Part shown: positions 43,003 to 53,578 of the stretch, piece after piece
Layout: each line of letters opens with the position of its first letter
How positions within the stretch are numbered: position 1 is the first letter of the stretch
Assembly: GCA_021018995.1 (NCBI GenBank)
Contig: CM037588.1
Span: 91,300,765 to 91,364,764 of the forward strand
Length of the DNA: 64,000 bases
Source: Chloranthus sessilifolius
Taxonomy: Eukaryota > Streptophyta > Magnoliopsida > Chloranthales > Chloranthaceae
Reading direction: 5' to 3'
Notes under the pieces: model-generated
The model's input: the letters and a program-made list of their open reading frames with translations, nothing else
Told to the model about the DNA's origin: nothing
The model's database searches: none
Position numbers and translations under genes: made by a program

Positions 43003-45141
43003 TGTTGGGGTGTTTGCCTTCCCTCCAAAGAGGGTCTATAATCACTAATAAAACTAGGCAGAACACACTCACACAGACCTGCAAGTAATCAGGGCCTGTT
43101 GTAGCAAGTTTTAAAAAGATGGTGAGTAAGGGAATGTCCACAGGGAGGTTGGTTTAAAAATGTGCTAAATCTTCAGATCTATAAAAGATCTGGCACCCTA
43201 ACTAATGCTAAGTTAGCTAAAAGACAGGGGAGAGGTTTAAGATGGATTGTCACTTAAGCTAAGCTAAAATTAAATAAACACTAACATGGATCGAGTTTGG
43301 GAATTTAGATCTTGCAGGGGAAAGAAGTGAAAAGACGAAAATGGAGAAGAGTAGCTTGGAAATTGGTCTCACTAAAATCAGGTTCAATTAATCATGCCAC
43401 AGAGGTTCAGGGCACACTTCCCTCAACTGGCTATAAGCACAGCTGTAGGGTAGAAGGCTCCACTTCAAATCGTAGGATCCACCTGGTCTTAAGGCTATGA
43501 TCTGTCCACTGGAATGGTCATAGACCATCCTATAGACTTTATCTGATTCATGGATTTGTAGCAGACAAATCCAATTAGAGCCTGAGCTTGGACTAATCTT
43601 AAGGTTATGACCTGTCCACTTTAATGGTCACAGACCATCCTAGGGATCTCCTCCCAAGCTAAAACATCAATCAGAACAATTAAAACCACTACAGATGTTG
43701 CAATTCTAAGGTCACAGACTCAGGGAATTACAGGAGTATCAGATCCAGGGAGATCGGATGGTATCCAAGAGGTCTACCAGTTAAGTGGGTGAGCTAATCT
43801 ACAGACTCATCTACACAAATTCGATCGATCACCAAATGAAACCAAAGGAACTTTAGATCTAATTAAAGCATTAAGAACAACATTTACATTGCAATCAAAC
43901 TCACTCTATAATGGAAATGCTCTCAGATCTGTAGTTTGTGCAGCAGGGAACCTACAATAACACTCTCAATCTTACCCAATTACAGATCTAACCTCTCTCC
44001 TCGCTACTCTAAGGGAATTAGCCAACCATTGTTGGCTAAAAGAGGGAAAATAGAATTTCTTTGTAAGCTCTAATCTTCAGAATTTGGCTTAGATCTCGAT
44101 CTCCCCCAAATTGTAATTGGGAGTCTCTATATATACCTTTCTCCTCTATTTTTCTTGCCAAAAATCCCTTCTAGAAGGTCCTCAGAGTTTGTTAGGGTTC
44201 TATTAGAGCACGCAGGTCGGTGAGGGCATCTTCTAGGACCATCATGCTGGTCTCCAAGTGCCTCGGGTTGCGTGTAGCAGGTCACCAAGTCACAGCGTGT
44301 GCATAGCTGAGTTTCTGAGAAGTTTTACACACGATTTCGACAGGTTCAGGAAGCTTTTGATAGGTTTAAATGGAGCTTTTTGGTCCTTTCGTTAGGTTCT
44401 CAGATCTCTTCGATAGGTTCTAATAGGATGAGCCTTCTCTTAAAGCTTCAGCATTCTTAGCCCTTAGCTTGGAGCATTCGACAGGTTGGGGAAGCTTTTC
44501 GAGAGGTTGGAGGACCATTTCGATAGGTTCTGCTCTGCAGGCCATCATTTCGATAGGATTGCTCTCACTCCTATCGAAAGGCTCAAGCACCCTTCAGTAG
44601 GTTTTGTTCCAGCGTCTCTATCTCGATAGGTTCGGGAAACCATTCGATGGATTCCCTTTACACCTCAGGCAGGCTTTCGATAGGATGGTTTCTTCCTTTC
44701 TTTCAGCTGCTCGATAGGTTCTTGGATCTTATCAAACTCCTCAATCCACACGAATCCATCCTTCTTCTGCCTTCAGATCCTATCAAAACTTTTCCAACTG
44801 CATGAATTCCTCCTTTCTTTTCTTTCAGCTCCTATCGAAGTCTTCAGGTGACCTCTCAATAGGATGTTTTCAGCCTATTTTCACTTCCTTCGCCTTGCCC
44901 TGCTATAGCCACGCGCTCCAAGGGTCCAGTGATGTGCTACCCTCTGGTGTCTTTGTTCTTTGGGATTTGTCTTATCTTTGAGAGATGGCCCCTTTTTGGG
45001 CATTCTTGAGTGGTTTTCTGCATTAGTGTCATCTTTTATTACTATCTACAAAATGCACTCGACAGAGGCTTATTAGTGTGCTCACAGGTCTATCAGTGGT
45101 CAGGTGAAAGGGTGAAAAGTGGCATTTTTCACCACTTAACA
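43003..45141 (-). repeat. Athila-type LTR, third family (TTCGATAGG words)
   Basis: On the minus strand it starts TGTTAAGTGGTGAAAAATG at 45141 after a PPT. The other end is near 43003 by comparison with the AACA ends elsewhere and is uncertain. A TATA-like CTATATATA is at 44127-44135. U3 (44330-44880) holds about seventeen words of the type TTCGATAGGTT, a few inverted as CCTATCGAA. Paired AGATCT boxes lie near 43173-43188. Confidence 0.7.
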
Positions 45142-45808
45142 CACCCCCAAACCTAAGCTTTGCTAGTCCCTGAGCAAAGGAAAATTAAAGAAAAAATAAA
45201 AATGCCACTTTCATAGGGATCACGGATGCATTTAACATGTGCATCAAGCCTTTTAAACCACTAGGTGATCCCTAGTAGAGGAGTGAAGTCTTTTGAGGGT
45301 TTTCAGTGAAGGTACCCACAAACTTCTCCCATAAAGTTAGTTAATAGTAGTGCATCCTGCTAAACAGAGTTTCAGTAAATAGAATAAATTCACACCATAT
45401 CTTTTTAATTCATTAGAGGAATTTCAACAGAAAAAGTCAGTTCCAAACTTGAAAGTCTGTTGCAATCCTTCACCATCACTCAACTCATGTCAAGGCATTG
45501 CTCCTAAAAATTAATGCATGGCTCACCGTTCACTTGAGAATTCTGTTTTGATACTACCCCCATCCAATCGGATTTCAGACCCAAGTCTCACCAGGGCTGT
45601 TCACTCATAAAAAAAAAAATGAAGGGTGTAGAATTTCACACAGCTCAAGAGCAGTTACAACCCTCAAATATGACCCTAAGCATGAGCATAGGCATTGCTC
45701 TAATTCCTGAAATTTTTCTAGATCTTTATACCATAGATTAAACAAATCTTCATCTCCACATGACAGCTTAATTCATTTCAGATCAGTAAGGTCCTTTTAT
45801 TGGGTTAT
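45142..45808 (-). other. PPT and truncated 3' internal end of another Athila copy
   Basis: The polypurine tract is at 45142-45154 (plus strand CACCCCCAAACCT). Beyond it, the inverse of the conserved 3' block (AAGCCTTTTAAACC at about 45247) and inverted 3' non-coding sequence run to 45808, where the TGTAGACACC start of Tat E cuts in. Confidence 0.7.
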
Positions 45809-47388
45809 TGTAGACACCCAAATTCGGCCCAAGGCCCGATCAATCTGTACTTCGGGAGAGATGTACCCTTGTGCTTTCGATGGCACCCCTGAACCCGTAG
45901 GAATCCACCCAGACCTTTATGAATCACCATGAACCCTTTAAAACCATTCCCCAACCCTTTAAAACCCTAGATCTCCTTTTCATACCTAATTTGAACCTTT
46001 CTGGGTAGTTGATGGGAGGAGAGCTATAGAATTTCACACAGACTACTACCAAGGATGAGCCATATACCATTGGAAGGAGGGCTTCTCCAGCTTTCTAACA
46101 AGCCAAAGATCACCCAATTTAGAGCTACGGTTCAAAAGTTATGGCTGTTCAAAGTTTCACATAAAATCATAGGACTTTTACTCAGGTGTGGATATTACAT
46201 ATGCCCAGCCATTTTTGCCCCAGATTAGTCAGGCGTATATATTATATACGCCTACCTATTTTGGGAGAAATTTGGCTAGGCGTATATAATATATACGCCC
46301 AGTATATATGGGACCCACCATGGGCTTCATCTTCTCAAAACTCCCCTGATTTTCGTGAAATTTACTGTTCCTAAACTGGGCATATATAATATATACGCCC
46401 AGCTTAGCTACAGTAACTATCCTCAGGAGCTCTAATTTCCTTCATCTGGTTTGACCTTTTGACCATCCCCTTAGTTGGGGTGGGTGTCTTGAGCTTGGTT
46501 GCACCCCCTTTGAGCTTATGTGCAACCCTTAAGTCACCTATGGTCTCACTCCATCATCTGCCATTGAAACCGGTTCCCCACAAACCTAGGACCTTAAAAA
46601 CCTAGAAAACCTTAAATGGAGGATTACCTAATTGCTAAACCAATTAGCTCTTAAGTAATCCCCCAACCCTCCCCTTCTCTATAAATAGAGAGGCCCCCCT
46701 CTTCCTTAAGGGTTGAAAAAATTGGAGGTCAAGGATTTTAAGCTTAAGAGAGAACCCTAGTGAGAGAAAATGCACACATTTTTTTCAGAATTCCAGCATG
46801 CTTAGTTCATCCATTTCAACCCATTTCACCCATTAGATCATTCCCTTTAGCTAAAGTCTAGCCTTGAGTCTTACCCTACGCTCCCTATTTTATCGAATCC
46901 TAGCATTAGAATCCATTCCCATACCGTTTAAACCATCGAAAGCACGCCAAAGTGAAGGACTTCCATGGTGCAACAAGGGCCCGTGAGCTCAGGCTCACCC
47001 CTCTCTTCCTCTACCTTCTTGGTGCTTCCTCCATCCAAGGATTCAAGCCGTTATGCCGCTGAAATTTTGGTTTGGCTCAAAGCTTGATAGGACTGTATTG
47101 CCTTCAGGCAAGGGGAAACTCTGCCCTTTTATCTTTAATTTTTGGCCATAGATGGAGACCGCTACGTGCGGGTTGATCGGGTGCCCAAACCCTTCCCGAT
47201 CGATAACTGAAGCCCCTACCCTAGAGCGTTTGGCAAAGACCGGTAAATCAGAGTCATATTTAGCATTTCGGTGCTCAAAATATTGATTTGAAGGTTTCCC
47301 GGGTCACCAAAAGATCCGAGTGGCGACTCTACATTCCATTAAAAGCGGGCGCATCGCCGCGACGGGTTCGAGAGGATCCATGGTCGCA
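45809..47388 (+). repeat. Tat E 5' LTR
   Basis: TGTAGACACCC at the left, GGTCGCA at the right, about 1580 bp. The TATA box is at 46680. U3 carries four GGCGTATATA-type palindromes (46188-46402). U5 has a TGGCGACTCT 70 bp upstream of the PBS, the same ten bases as the PBS start. Confidence 0.75.
46680..46687 (+). promoter_or_regulatory. Tat E LTR TATA box
   Basis: TATAAATA in CTCTATAAATAGAGAGG, about 870 bp into the LTR. The flanks form a small CTCT/AGAG inverted pair around the box. Confidence 0.65.
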
Positions 47389-47392
47389 TAGA

Positions 47393-47410
47393 TGGCGACT
47401 CTGCTGGGGA
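47393..47410 (+). other. Tat E primer binding site
   Basis: TGGCGACTCTGCTGGGGA starts four bases after the LTR end. This form is usual for Tat/Ogre elements, for which a tRNA-Arg primer has been proposed. I could not check the tRNA. Confidence 0.75.
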
Positions 47411-47555
47411 TATCACCCTAGCGCTTCCTCTCTTGTTGGCCTTTCTTTTTTTGTTACTAATCGTTGCAGTTTTTTTTCTTATTTTCTGCTATTTTTTTTC
47501 TATATTTTTGTTGTTTCTACTAACGTACTCACCCCTACGATTCAGTCCTTTAAGT

Positions 47556-47720
47556 GCCTTAGCCGATTGGCGGGCCTACGTGCGCCTTTAAATTCCTGTT
47601 TTTTCAATTCTTGTCATTTAAGCCACCTTAGCCGTTTGGTGGGCCCACTCGCATTTACTTTTACGTCATTTAAATTTCAGTCATTTATGAGCCTTAGCCG
47701 TTTGGCGGGCCTACGTGCGC
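47556..47720 (+). repeat. Three leader repeats of a GC-rich box
   Basis: GCCTTAGCCG, then a GGCGGGCCTACGTGCGC-type core, at 47556-47585, 47625-47652 (diverged) and 47691-47720. Spacing is 69 and 66 bp. Each can form a GCC/GGC stem. Position just after the PBS suggests a packaging or dimer signal, which is inference. Confidence 0.6.
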
Positions 47721-48958
47721 TTTTCATTTCAGTCATCATATCTCACCATTGAACGCCGGCCCGCTGAGGCGTCACGGGCTTGTCATCCCCAACCCGATTT
47801 TGGACTTAATTTTACTCCCCTATAAAAATTGTTAATTAAAAGTGAACCAACAGTGTGGGGACATAATTGAATTTATTTTTGCATTTTTGGGTAGTCCTCG
47901 GGGGGTTTAGGCACAGATACAATTTACCCGGTTCCCAGTAAGGCGGCGGCCCTAGTGGTGATGATCCTGAAAAGAAGCACCCCTTCCAGTACCTTAGAAG
48001 GCACTTGCACCGGAGGTATATCGGTTGGGTTGCCAATTCCAATCAAGCCGTAAAACCTGCATTGGTGAGAGCGTAGACAACCCAAAGTTCAGCCGTGTAT
48101 CCCTAGGAAATGGAAAGGAGGGACCCGATAACATACACAGTAGTCCCCGGGAGCATTTCTCCCAAGAAACCAGTTCAAAGACCCACATTGACTTCTTTGT
48201 TCCTTTGTCAAACTAAGTCGATGAGTATTTTTATAGCGTATATATATATATATACGCCCACCCAAAATCCCCAGAAAATAGCCAGGCATATATAATATAT
48301 ACGCCCAACCAAAATCTGCATTTTTTTGGTCGGGCGTGCATAATATATATGCCCAGTATACACTGGGCCACAACAACCCGACTTGAGGCCCAATCCATCA
48401 CCCCAAGTCCCCGATTAGCGGTATTAGTGCCCGCAGTAGCCTCCCACATCCTCTAACACCCAACATGCCCCCGCCCAATCACAAGAAGGCAACTTCTCAT
48501 TGATTTGCTCCGGGGGATCGGGTCGTTTGCGTGGATTCCCGCACCTTCAATAGAATGAAAGGGTTCCCTTTCGCCTCTTTCGAAGTGTGTCGGATCCCGC
48601 CATGGGACCTACTAAAGGTACATATATCGCCCGAGACGGGACTTGACCCTGGGCACTAGGTCATTATTCATCTAAGCAAAGGGGAGTAATCTCCATAAAA
48701 AAAAATCATCTTCAAAAAATAAAACCAAAAGAAATCGCTCTTCAAAAAAAAAAAATCATCAATCAAAAATCATTTTCCCAAAAAAAAAAAAAAAAACGAA
48801 ACCAAACAAAAACAAAACAAACACAAAAAAAAAAGAAAACAAAAACAAAAAGAGTACATTTTGGTGTGACCGTCACTACGGCAACCTCAAGCTCGTCCTG
48901 TAGAAGGAAGGTATTCGGCCCTTATCCGCGACTTCGATACAACACCCGTCAGCGGATC
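47721..48958 (+). other. Tat E 5' leader before gag
   Basis: No protein domain was recognised. It holds three AT palindromes (48236-48354) and an A-rich tract (48700-48850). The gag frame is open from a GTG at 48866, but the first ATG is at 48959. Confidence 0.55.
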
Positions 48959-50002
48959 ATGTCAAGAGCCGATACATCCCCACCGTCATCCCCATCCCAT
49001 TCTCATATCGGAGAAGACCCGATCTTCGACACCTTCACCCAAACCAGGTTCGATATCACGGGTCCATTTGGGGCACCCGTGTTCACCTCCACCCCATCCC
49101 CTTCCCTCACATTCTCCCAACATACCCCTTTTTCATCCCCTACTGAAACCCCTCATTTCCCAACCGACCCATACAACCCCATCTCCCATCCAAACACCCT
49201 TACCGCATCCCCATATTTCCAAAGACCCCATAGGGAGTCCCATCCCCCGCCTACCTCCCACGTTCCATCCCTCTCATCATCCATGCCCCCAACATCCTAC
49301 ATCCCATCCACCTCATCTCACATACCATTCCCACCACATGGCCCATCCACATCCCAACATACCACCCCATTTACCCGGGTCATGCCCAATTTCTCCCAAC
49401 CCCCTCCATCATTAAGTGAGCCATCACCCCCCAATCTCACACCTGAATCCATGCCCTCAATGGAGGACATGAGAACGATGTACGCCCTGTGGGCTGCTTC
49501 TCGGAACCCTACATCTAAAACCCCGCATTCAAATCTCCAAAACCTCCATACCCCATTCCCTCTTAACCATGCCCAACCACCCATCGTCCATACCTCCCAA
49601 AATCCCCCACCTCAATTCCATACCCAAACCCATACAAATCCATGGGCCCAAGCCCAAACACTCCTAGAGCCATGGGTCCAGGCCCATCAAGCCCAAGCCC
49701 AGGCCCAAGCCCATCCAGCCCAGGCCCAAAACCCTCAAAACCCATGGGCCCAAGCCCATCAGGCCCAGGCCCAAGACCAGAATCCTCAAGACCCATGGAC
49801 CCAAGCCCATCAAGCTCAGGCCCAGACCCGAAACCCTCAAAACCCATGGGCCCAAGCCCAAACCCATCAGACCCAGGCCCAAGTCCAAGCCCCCCAGGGC
49901 CTTTGGACCCAAACCTATCAAGCCCAAGCCCAAGGCCCATGGACCCAAACCCAACCCCCTCATGGCCCATTAGCCCAAACCCAACAAGGCCCAGCAGCCT
50001 AA
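48959..50002 (+). pseudogene. gag: Tat E gag N-terminal part, Pro/Ser-rich then WAQAHQAQ repeats
   Basis: ATG 48959 (MSRADTSPPS) opens a 347-codon frame with no stop. The first 190 residues are Pro/Ser/Thr-rich. A short helix (SMEDMRTMYALWAASRN) is typical of Tat gag N-termini. Then a Gln/Ala-rich tandem repeat with PWAQAHQAQAQ units fills about 120 residues. The frame stops at 50000-50002, before the capsid domain, which starts in another frame at about 50637. Either a frame break or large repeat change separates the parts. Confidence 0.65.
49635..49998 (+). repeat. In-frame minisatellite in Tat E gag
   Basis: About six to seven copies of an approximately 54-bp unit built from CCCATGGGCCCAAGCCCA and CAGGCCCAGGCCCAA, encoding PWAQAHQAQAQ with variants. 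Because the DNA is made of GGCCCA words, several frames on both strands stay open here; those are shadows. Related GGCCCA-rich text runs to about 50110. Confidence 0.75.
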
Positions 50003-51693
50003 AGTCATACTAACCCCCACACCCAAGCCCATGGCCCATCAATCCAAGTCTTTCAAAACCATCAAACCCAAATCCCTCAAACCCAAGGCCCATCCACCCA
50101 CGCTCATCAAGGCCCATTCACTAACCCCATACCCCCCCACCAGTACCCTTCATTCACCTACACCCCTTACGCCCCCATCCCGCCTCCAACGGGAAATCCA
50201 ATCCATCCCATTCCTCAAACCCACAACATCCCGCCACCTCAACCACACTCCCTCACCCTCAGAATGTGCACCCAGCTCAGCACATCATTTACCCACAAAT
50301 CGCTCATCCATTTATCCCTTCTCATCCCCTATAAACCATATGGCCCCACCAGGTCATCCAACCCCTCACCCCCCAAGTCCAAATAGCAGAACTCGCCCCT
50401 CACCAATACCATGACCAACAGTATGAGGAGGATGAAATCCGCAATAGTGGAGTTGTCACCTTCAACTCTCCCGGGCCCACCATCATCACACCTAGGGTCG
50501 AACAAAATCAGGGGGAAGCAGTCCCCACTACAGCCTCAAAAGAACCAGAACAATTGAAAGAACAAATAGACAGAATACAGAAGCAATTGTTGAAGATGGG
50601 AGGAATAGAACTACATTCAACAGACTTTTCAGACTTGTGCATTCTCGATGTCCCCACCGCACGAAATTCAAGATGCCATCATTTGATAAGTATAACTGCA
50701 CTGGCAACCCCATCGCCCACTTAAAATCTTACTGTGGGGATATGTGCCAGTATGGCGGAGATGAACGACTCCTCATCAAAGTGTTCCAGAAGAGTTTAGC
50801 GGGCCTAGCACTGAGATGGTTCACATCCCTGGAACCGTCCATGATAAAAAATTGGAAAGATCTGACACACTTATTTCAAGAACAATATGTCTATAACATG
50901 GACATAGAACCAAGGAAGTCAGATTTGGCCTGATTAAAGCAAAGATATGATGAAACATTCAGTGCTTACTTAGGGAGGTGGAGGGCATTAGCCGCTCAGG
51001 TAACTCATCAGATTCCCGATGATGAGCAGATTGAATTGATAACCAAGGGAGCCCTCCCAGTCATCACAAATTTTTTAGTATATCAGCAGCAGTCTAGTTT
51101 TGCTGATCTGGTCCGGAATGCCAATCATTGTGAAGACGCTATTAGAGAGGGCAGGTTAGGAAGGAATGTGGCCAACAGGGCCACCGGGGTTCGCAAAGCG
51201 GCCGAACCAAGAATTGAAAGAAGACCAGGGACAGAGGTACAAAACATTGTTTACCCCCAGGCCAATACCAATGCCCCCCCGATACAGCTCCAGGTTACAC
51301 AACTACCCCCGCCCAAGCAACGGACCAAGAGCCTCGTTTACCCAGGAACAGATGAAAGCACGGTTCGAACGAGTGTTCACACCATTGGGGCAATCCTTGA
51401 GTGTCTTGTTGCCAGTGTTGCTATAAAAAGGCTTGGTCAATCTGCTCCAGCCTCGCCCACCACCCCATCCCATACCAAGGAACTATGATCCGAATCTGCA
51501 TTGCAATTTCCACCAGGGATCGGGTCACCCTACGGACTGGTGCTTCTCGTTAAAGCACATGGTCCAAGATCTTATAGAGGCGGAAAAAATTATTCCCCTG
51601 CCACTTCCTCAAGGGCAGAACCAAAATATCCATCAAGCCCCTCTACCACCGCACCCAGGAGGCCCCAGGCCTAACATACATTGGATAGAGGAG
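50003..51693 (+). pseudogene. gag: Tat E gag capsid and nucleocapsid part
   Basis: After a Pro/His-rich broken stretch, a helix (EPEQLKEQIDRIQKQLLKM, about 50540-50600) leads to the capsid domain: FDKYNCTGNPIAHLKSYC, FQKSLAGLALRWFTSLEP and LFQEQYVYNMD (50650-50930). A TGA at about 50931 is followed by YDETFSAYLGRWRALAAQV and DEQIELITKGALPVI (to about 51130). A frame change precedes the CHHC finger CNFHQGSGHPTDWC (about 51500-51542). The frame is cut at 51693 by the Athila D LTR. Confidence 0.8.
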
Positions 51694-53491
51694 TGTTAAG
51701 TAGTGAAAAATACCATTTTTCACCCCTAAACATGAGCCTTGAAAGACCCTTGAGAAGACTAAATAAGTGCTTTAGTGTTCATATTGCAGCTAACCAAAAA
51801 GACAGGTCCAAATCCGAAAACCATCTTAAAATGATCAAAAAGCCGACAACGCATGTCAAACTCAAAGAGGGAGTGAAGAAATAGCCTCAGCAATGGCTAA
51901 AAAGGTCCTAAAAGAGCAAGAAAAGACCTGAAAAGAAGAAGGATCCATTCGCAAAGAAGAATGGAAGCTAAAGCTCAATTCGCAAAGAATCTCTTCAATT
52001 CGCAAAGAACCTTGAACTTTGCGAAAAGAAGAAAACACTGCTCGAATAGAAGATTTACCTCTGCAAAAAGAAGAGAAGTCCTGAAAGAACTTACGCTTTG
52101 CAAAAGAACTTCGCTGCGAAAAGAACTTATGCTTTGCGAAAAGAACTTCCGAGCCAACCTACTTTTGCGAAAAGACCCTTAAACTCTGCGAAATGGCATC
52201 TGAGATTCTGACCACTTTGAAGGGCATTTCATAAACTCAGCGCCCCAATGTAATTAAAAGCCCAGAGACATTAGAAGATTCCAAGCACAAACCAAAGGCA
52301 TATTCACCACGTGAAAAACCCAAAGATGAAATCACTTGGCGGGAACTTCTAGAAGCTCAAACAAACTTTTGAATTCCCATACGAATTGATGCTTCTAACG
52401 CACGATTGGTGAACAGATCGAGCATTTTCATTGGCGAGAAGATCTGGATCCCGTGCTCAACAGCCATTGGGCAATCTGATCCGAGCACTTTGATTGGTCA
52501 ATTCATTATGCGGGATAGAGGAAAGCTATAAATTGAGAAGACATTTGCCCAATTGGGGCATCCAGTTTTGAGTTTTCATCTCTGTTTCCTCCTTCCGGAT
52601 AGTCTATCTGTGCCCTTGTAATTTCTTCCTCTGTTTTGCTTTTTGAGAGTTCTTGAGAGTGCTTTTGTAACTCCAAAGAGATCGGATTCAAGATGCGCTA
52701 GTCCGAGGGCTTTCTAAAGCCGTGCTCTGTAATTGTAAGATTGAATTTAAAAGGTTCAGTGTTTTCTCCATTGGATTCATGTCAAGGGTTCTTATTGATC
52801 ACCTTAGTGCATTAGACTCCTTTAGATTCACTACTTTGCATGCAATTTCCTTGATTCATTACCTGTCATGCGAATTAGCGTTGGTAACCTAGTTCGATGA
52901 CACTTGCGATGATGTTCATGTTACGAATTGAGAATAGGTCAACAACTATTGGATGATGCTGACCATTTAAGTGGATGATCATAACCATAAGTTTAAACCC
53001 TTCCTTAATTGATTTATTTCTCTTACATCTGTCTTTGGTAGCAGGATGAAGATTGAATCAACTCTGTTTAGTTGCAGATTCTCCATTAAAATTCAAAGGA
53101 GAAATCACAGAAAGTTATTATTTCTCCATTTGATTTATTTTAATCACTTCCCCAACTTGAATCTGGATCAGTTAGTTAGTTCTTTTCTTTATTTGCTTTT
53201 AGTTAAACGTGACAAAAAAACCCAACACTCTCTTTTTATCTGCTTTCTAGATAATTATAGAGCCAGATCTGGTATACGGATCCGAGGTCTATCTCATATT
53301 TGGACAAATTCTCTGTGGGCGATCTTGAAATACTTACTTTTAAAACTTGCTACAATTGGCCTACGATCTTGCAGGCTATTGTTAGCCCTCAATGTGCTGA
53401 TATCTCTTTCATAATTTAAAATTATGTAACTTATTATTCATTAATTCGTTCTCAAAATACACATAAAAAAGGCACATGTGGAGTTACAACA
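51694..53491 (+). repeat. Athila D 5' LTR
   Basis: TGTTAAGTAGTG to GTTACAACA, 1798 bp. The word array TTCGCAAAGAA/TGCGAAAAGAA is at 51945-52200, at least twelve words. The TATA is at 52527. Similar throughout to the Athila B LTR with many small losses. Confidence 0.9.
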
Positions 53492-53497
53492 AGTTTT

Positions 53498-53515
53498 TGG
53501 CGCCGTTGCCGGGGA
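53498..53515 (+). other. Athila D primer binding site
   Basis: TGGCGCCGTTGCCGGGGA, identical to the Athila B site and complementary to the 3' end of plant tRNA-Asp. No fold-back follows here, so D shows the normal leader. Confidence 0.9.
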
Positions 53516-53578
53516 AGTTTGTTCTAAAATAGATAGACCTATGTTTATTTTCATTTATTTATCAGTCATTTATTAATT

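Larger units (their letters stand above)
34402..45808 (-). mobile_element. Minus-strand Athila chimera with two 3'-type LTRs and no pol
   Basis: Reading right to left: the 3' internal end of one Athila (45808-45155), PPT, LTR (45141-about 43003), a small gag fragment, a pre-env spacer, an env-position ORF, PPT (37099-37087) and LTR (37086-34402). Both LTRs are preceded by a polypurine tract, so both are 3'-type. No RT, RNase H or integrase was found. It looks like unequal recombination between two Athila families, or a pol-less element, cut on the right by Tat E at 45809. Confidence 0.7.
46231..48354. repeat. Dispersed palindromes with GGCGTATATA arms
   Basis: 46231-46253 is a perfect palindrome with 11-bp arms (AGGCGTATATA and inverse). 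46279-46299 has perfect 10-bp arms. 46376-46402 has 13-bp arms with one mismatch. 48236-48257 is perfect. 48285-48305 and 48332-48354 are imperfect. A weak copy lies near 46188. Three or four are in the LTR and three in the leader after the PBS, so they cross the LTR boundary. Confidence 0.75.
45809..51693 (+). mobile_element. Tat-lineage element E, LTR to gag, interrupted by Athila D
   Basis: LTR start TGTAGACACCC at 45809, PBS at 47393, a long leader, then gag ending inside its nucleocapsid tail at 51693 where the Athila D LTR begins. Protease and pol would lie beyond the window after Athila D. It sits within the minus-strand Athila, giving a three-level nest. The gag CHHC finger and PBS fit Tat. 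Confidence 0.8.

Noticed and set aside
48236-48257. Simple (TA)n microsatellite
   Set aside because: The GCG/CGC ends and similarity to five other sites make it a member of the palindrome set rather than a plain TA repeat.
49563-49970. Minus-strand Gly/Leu-rich open frames and a second plus frame rich in Gly-Pro-Ser over the Tat E gag repeat
   Set aside because: They arise because the GGCCCA-word DNA lacks stops in several frames. Only the frame continuous with the gag N-terminus is credible.
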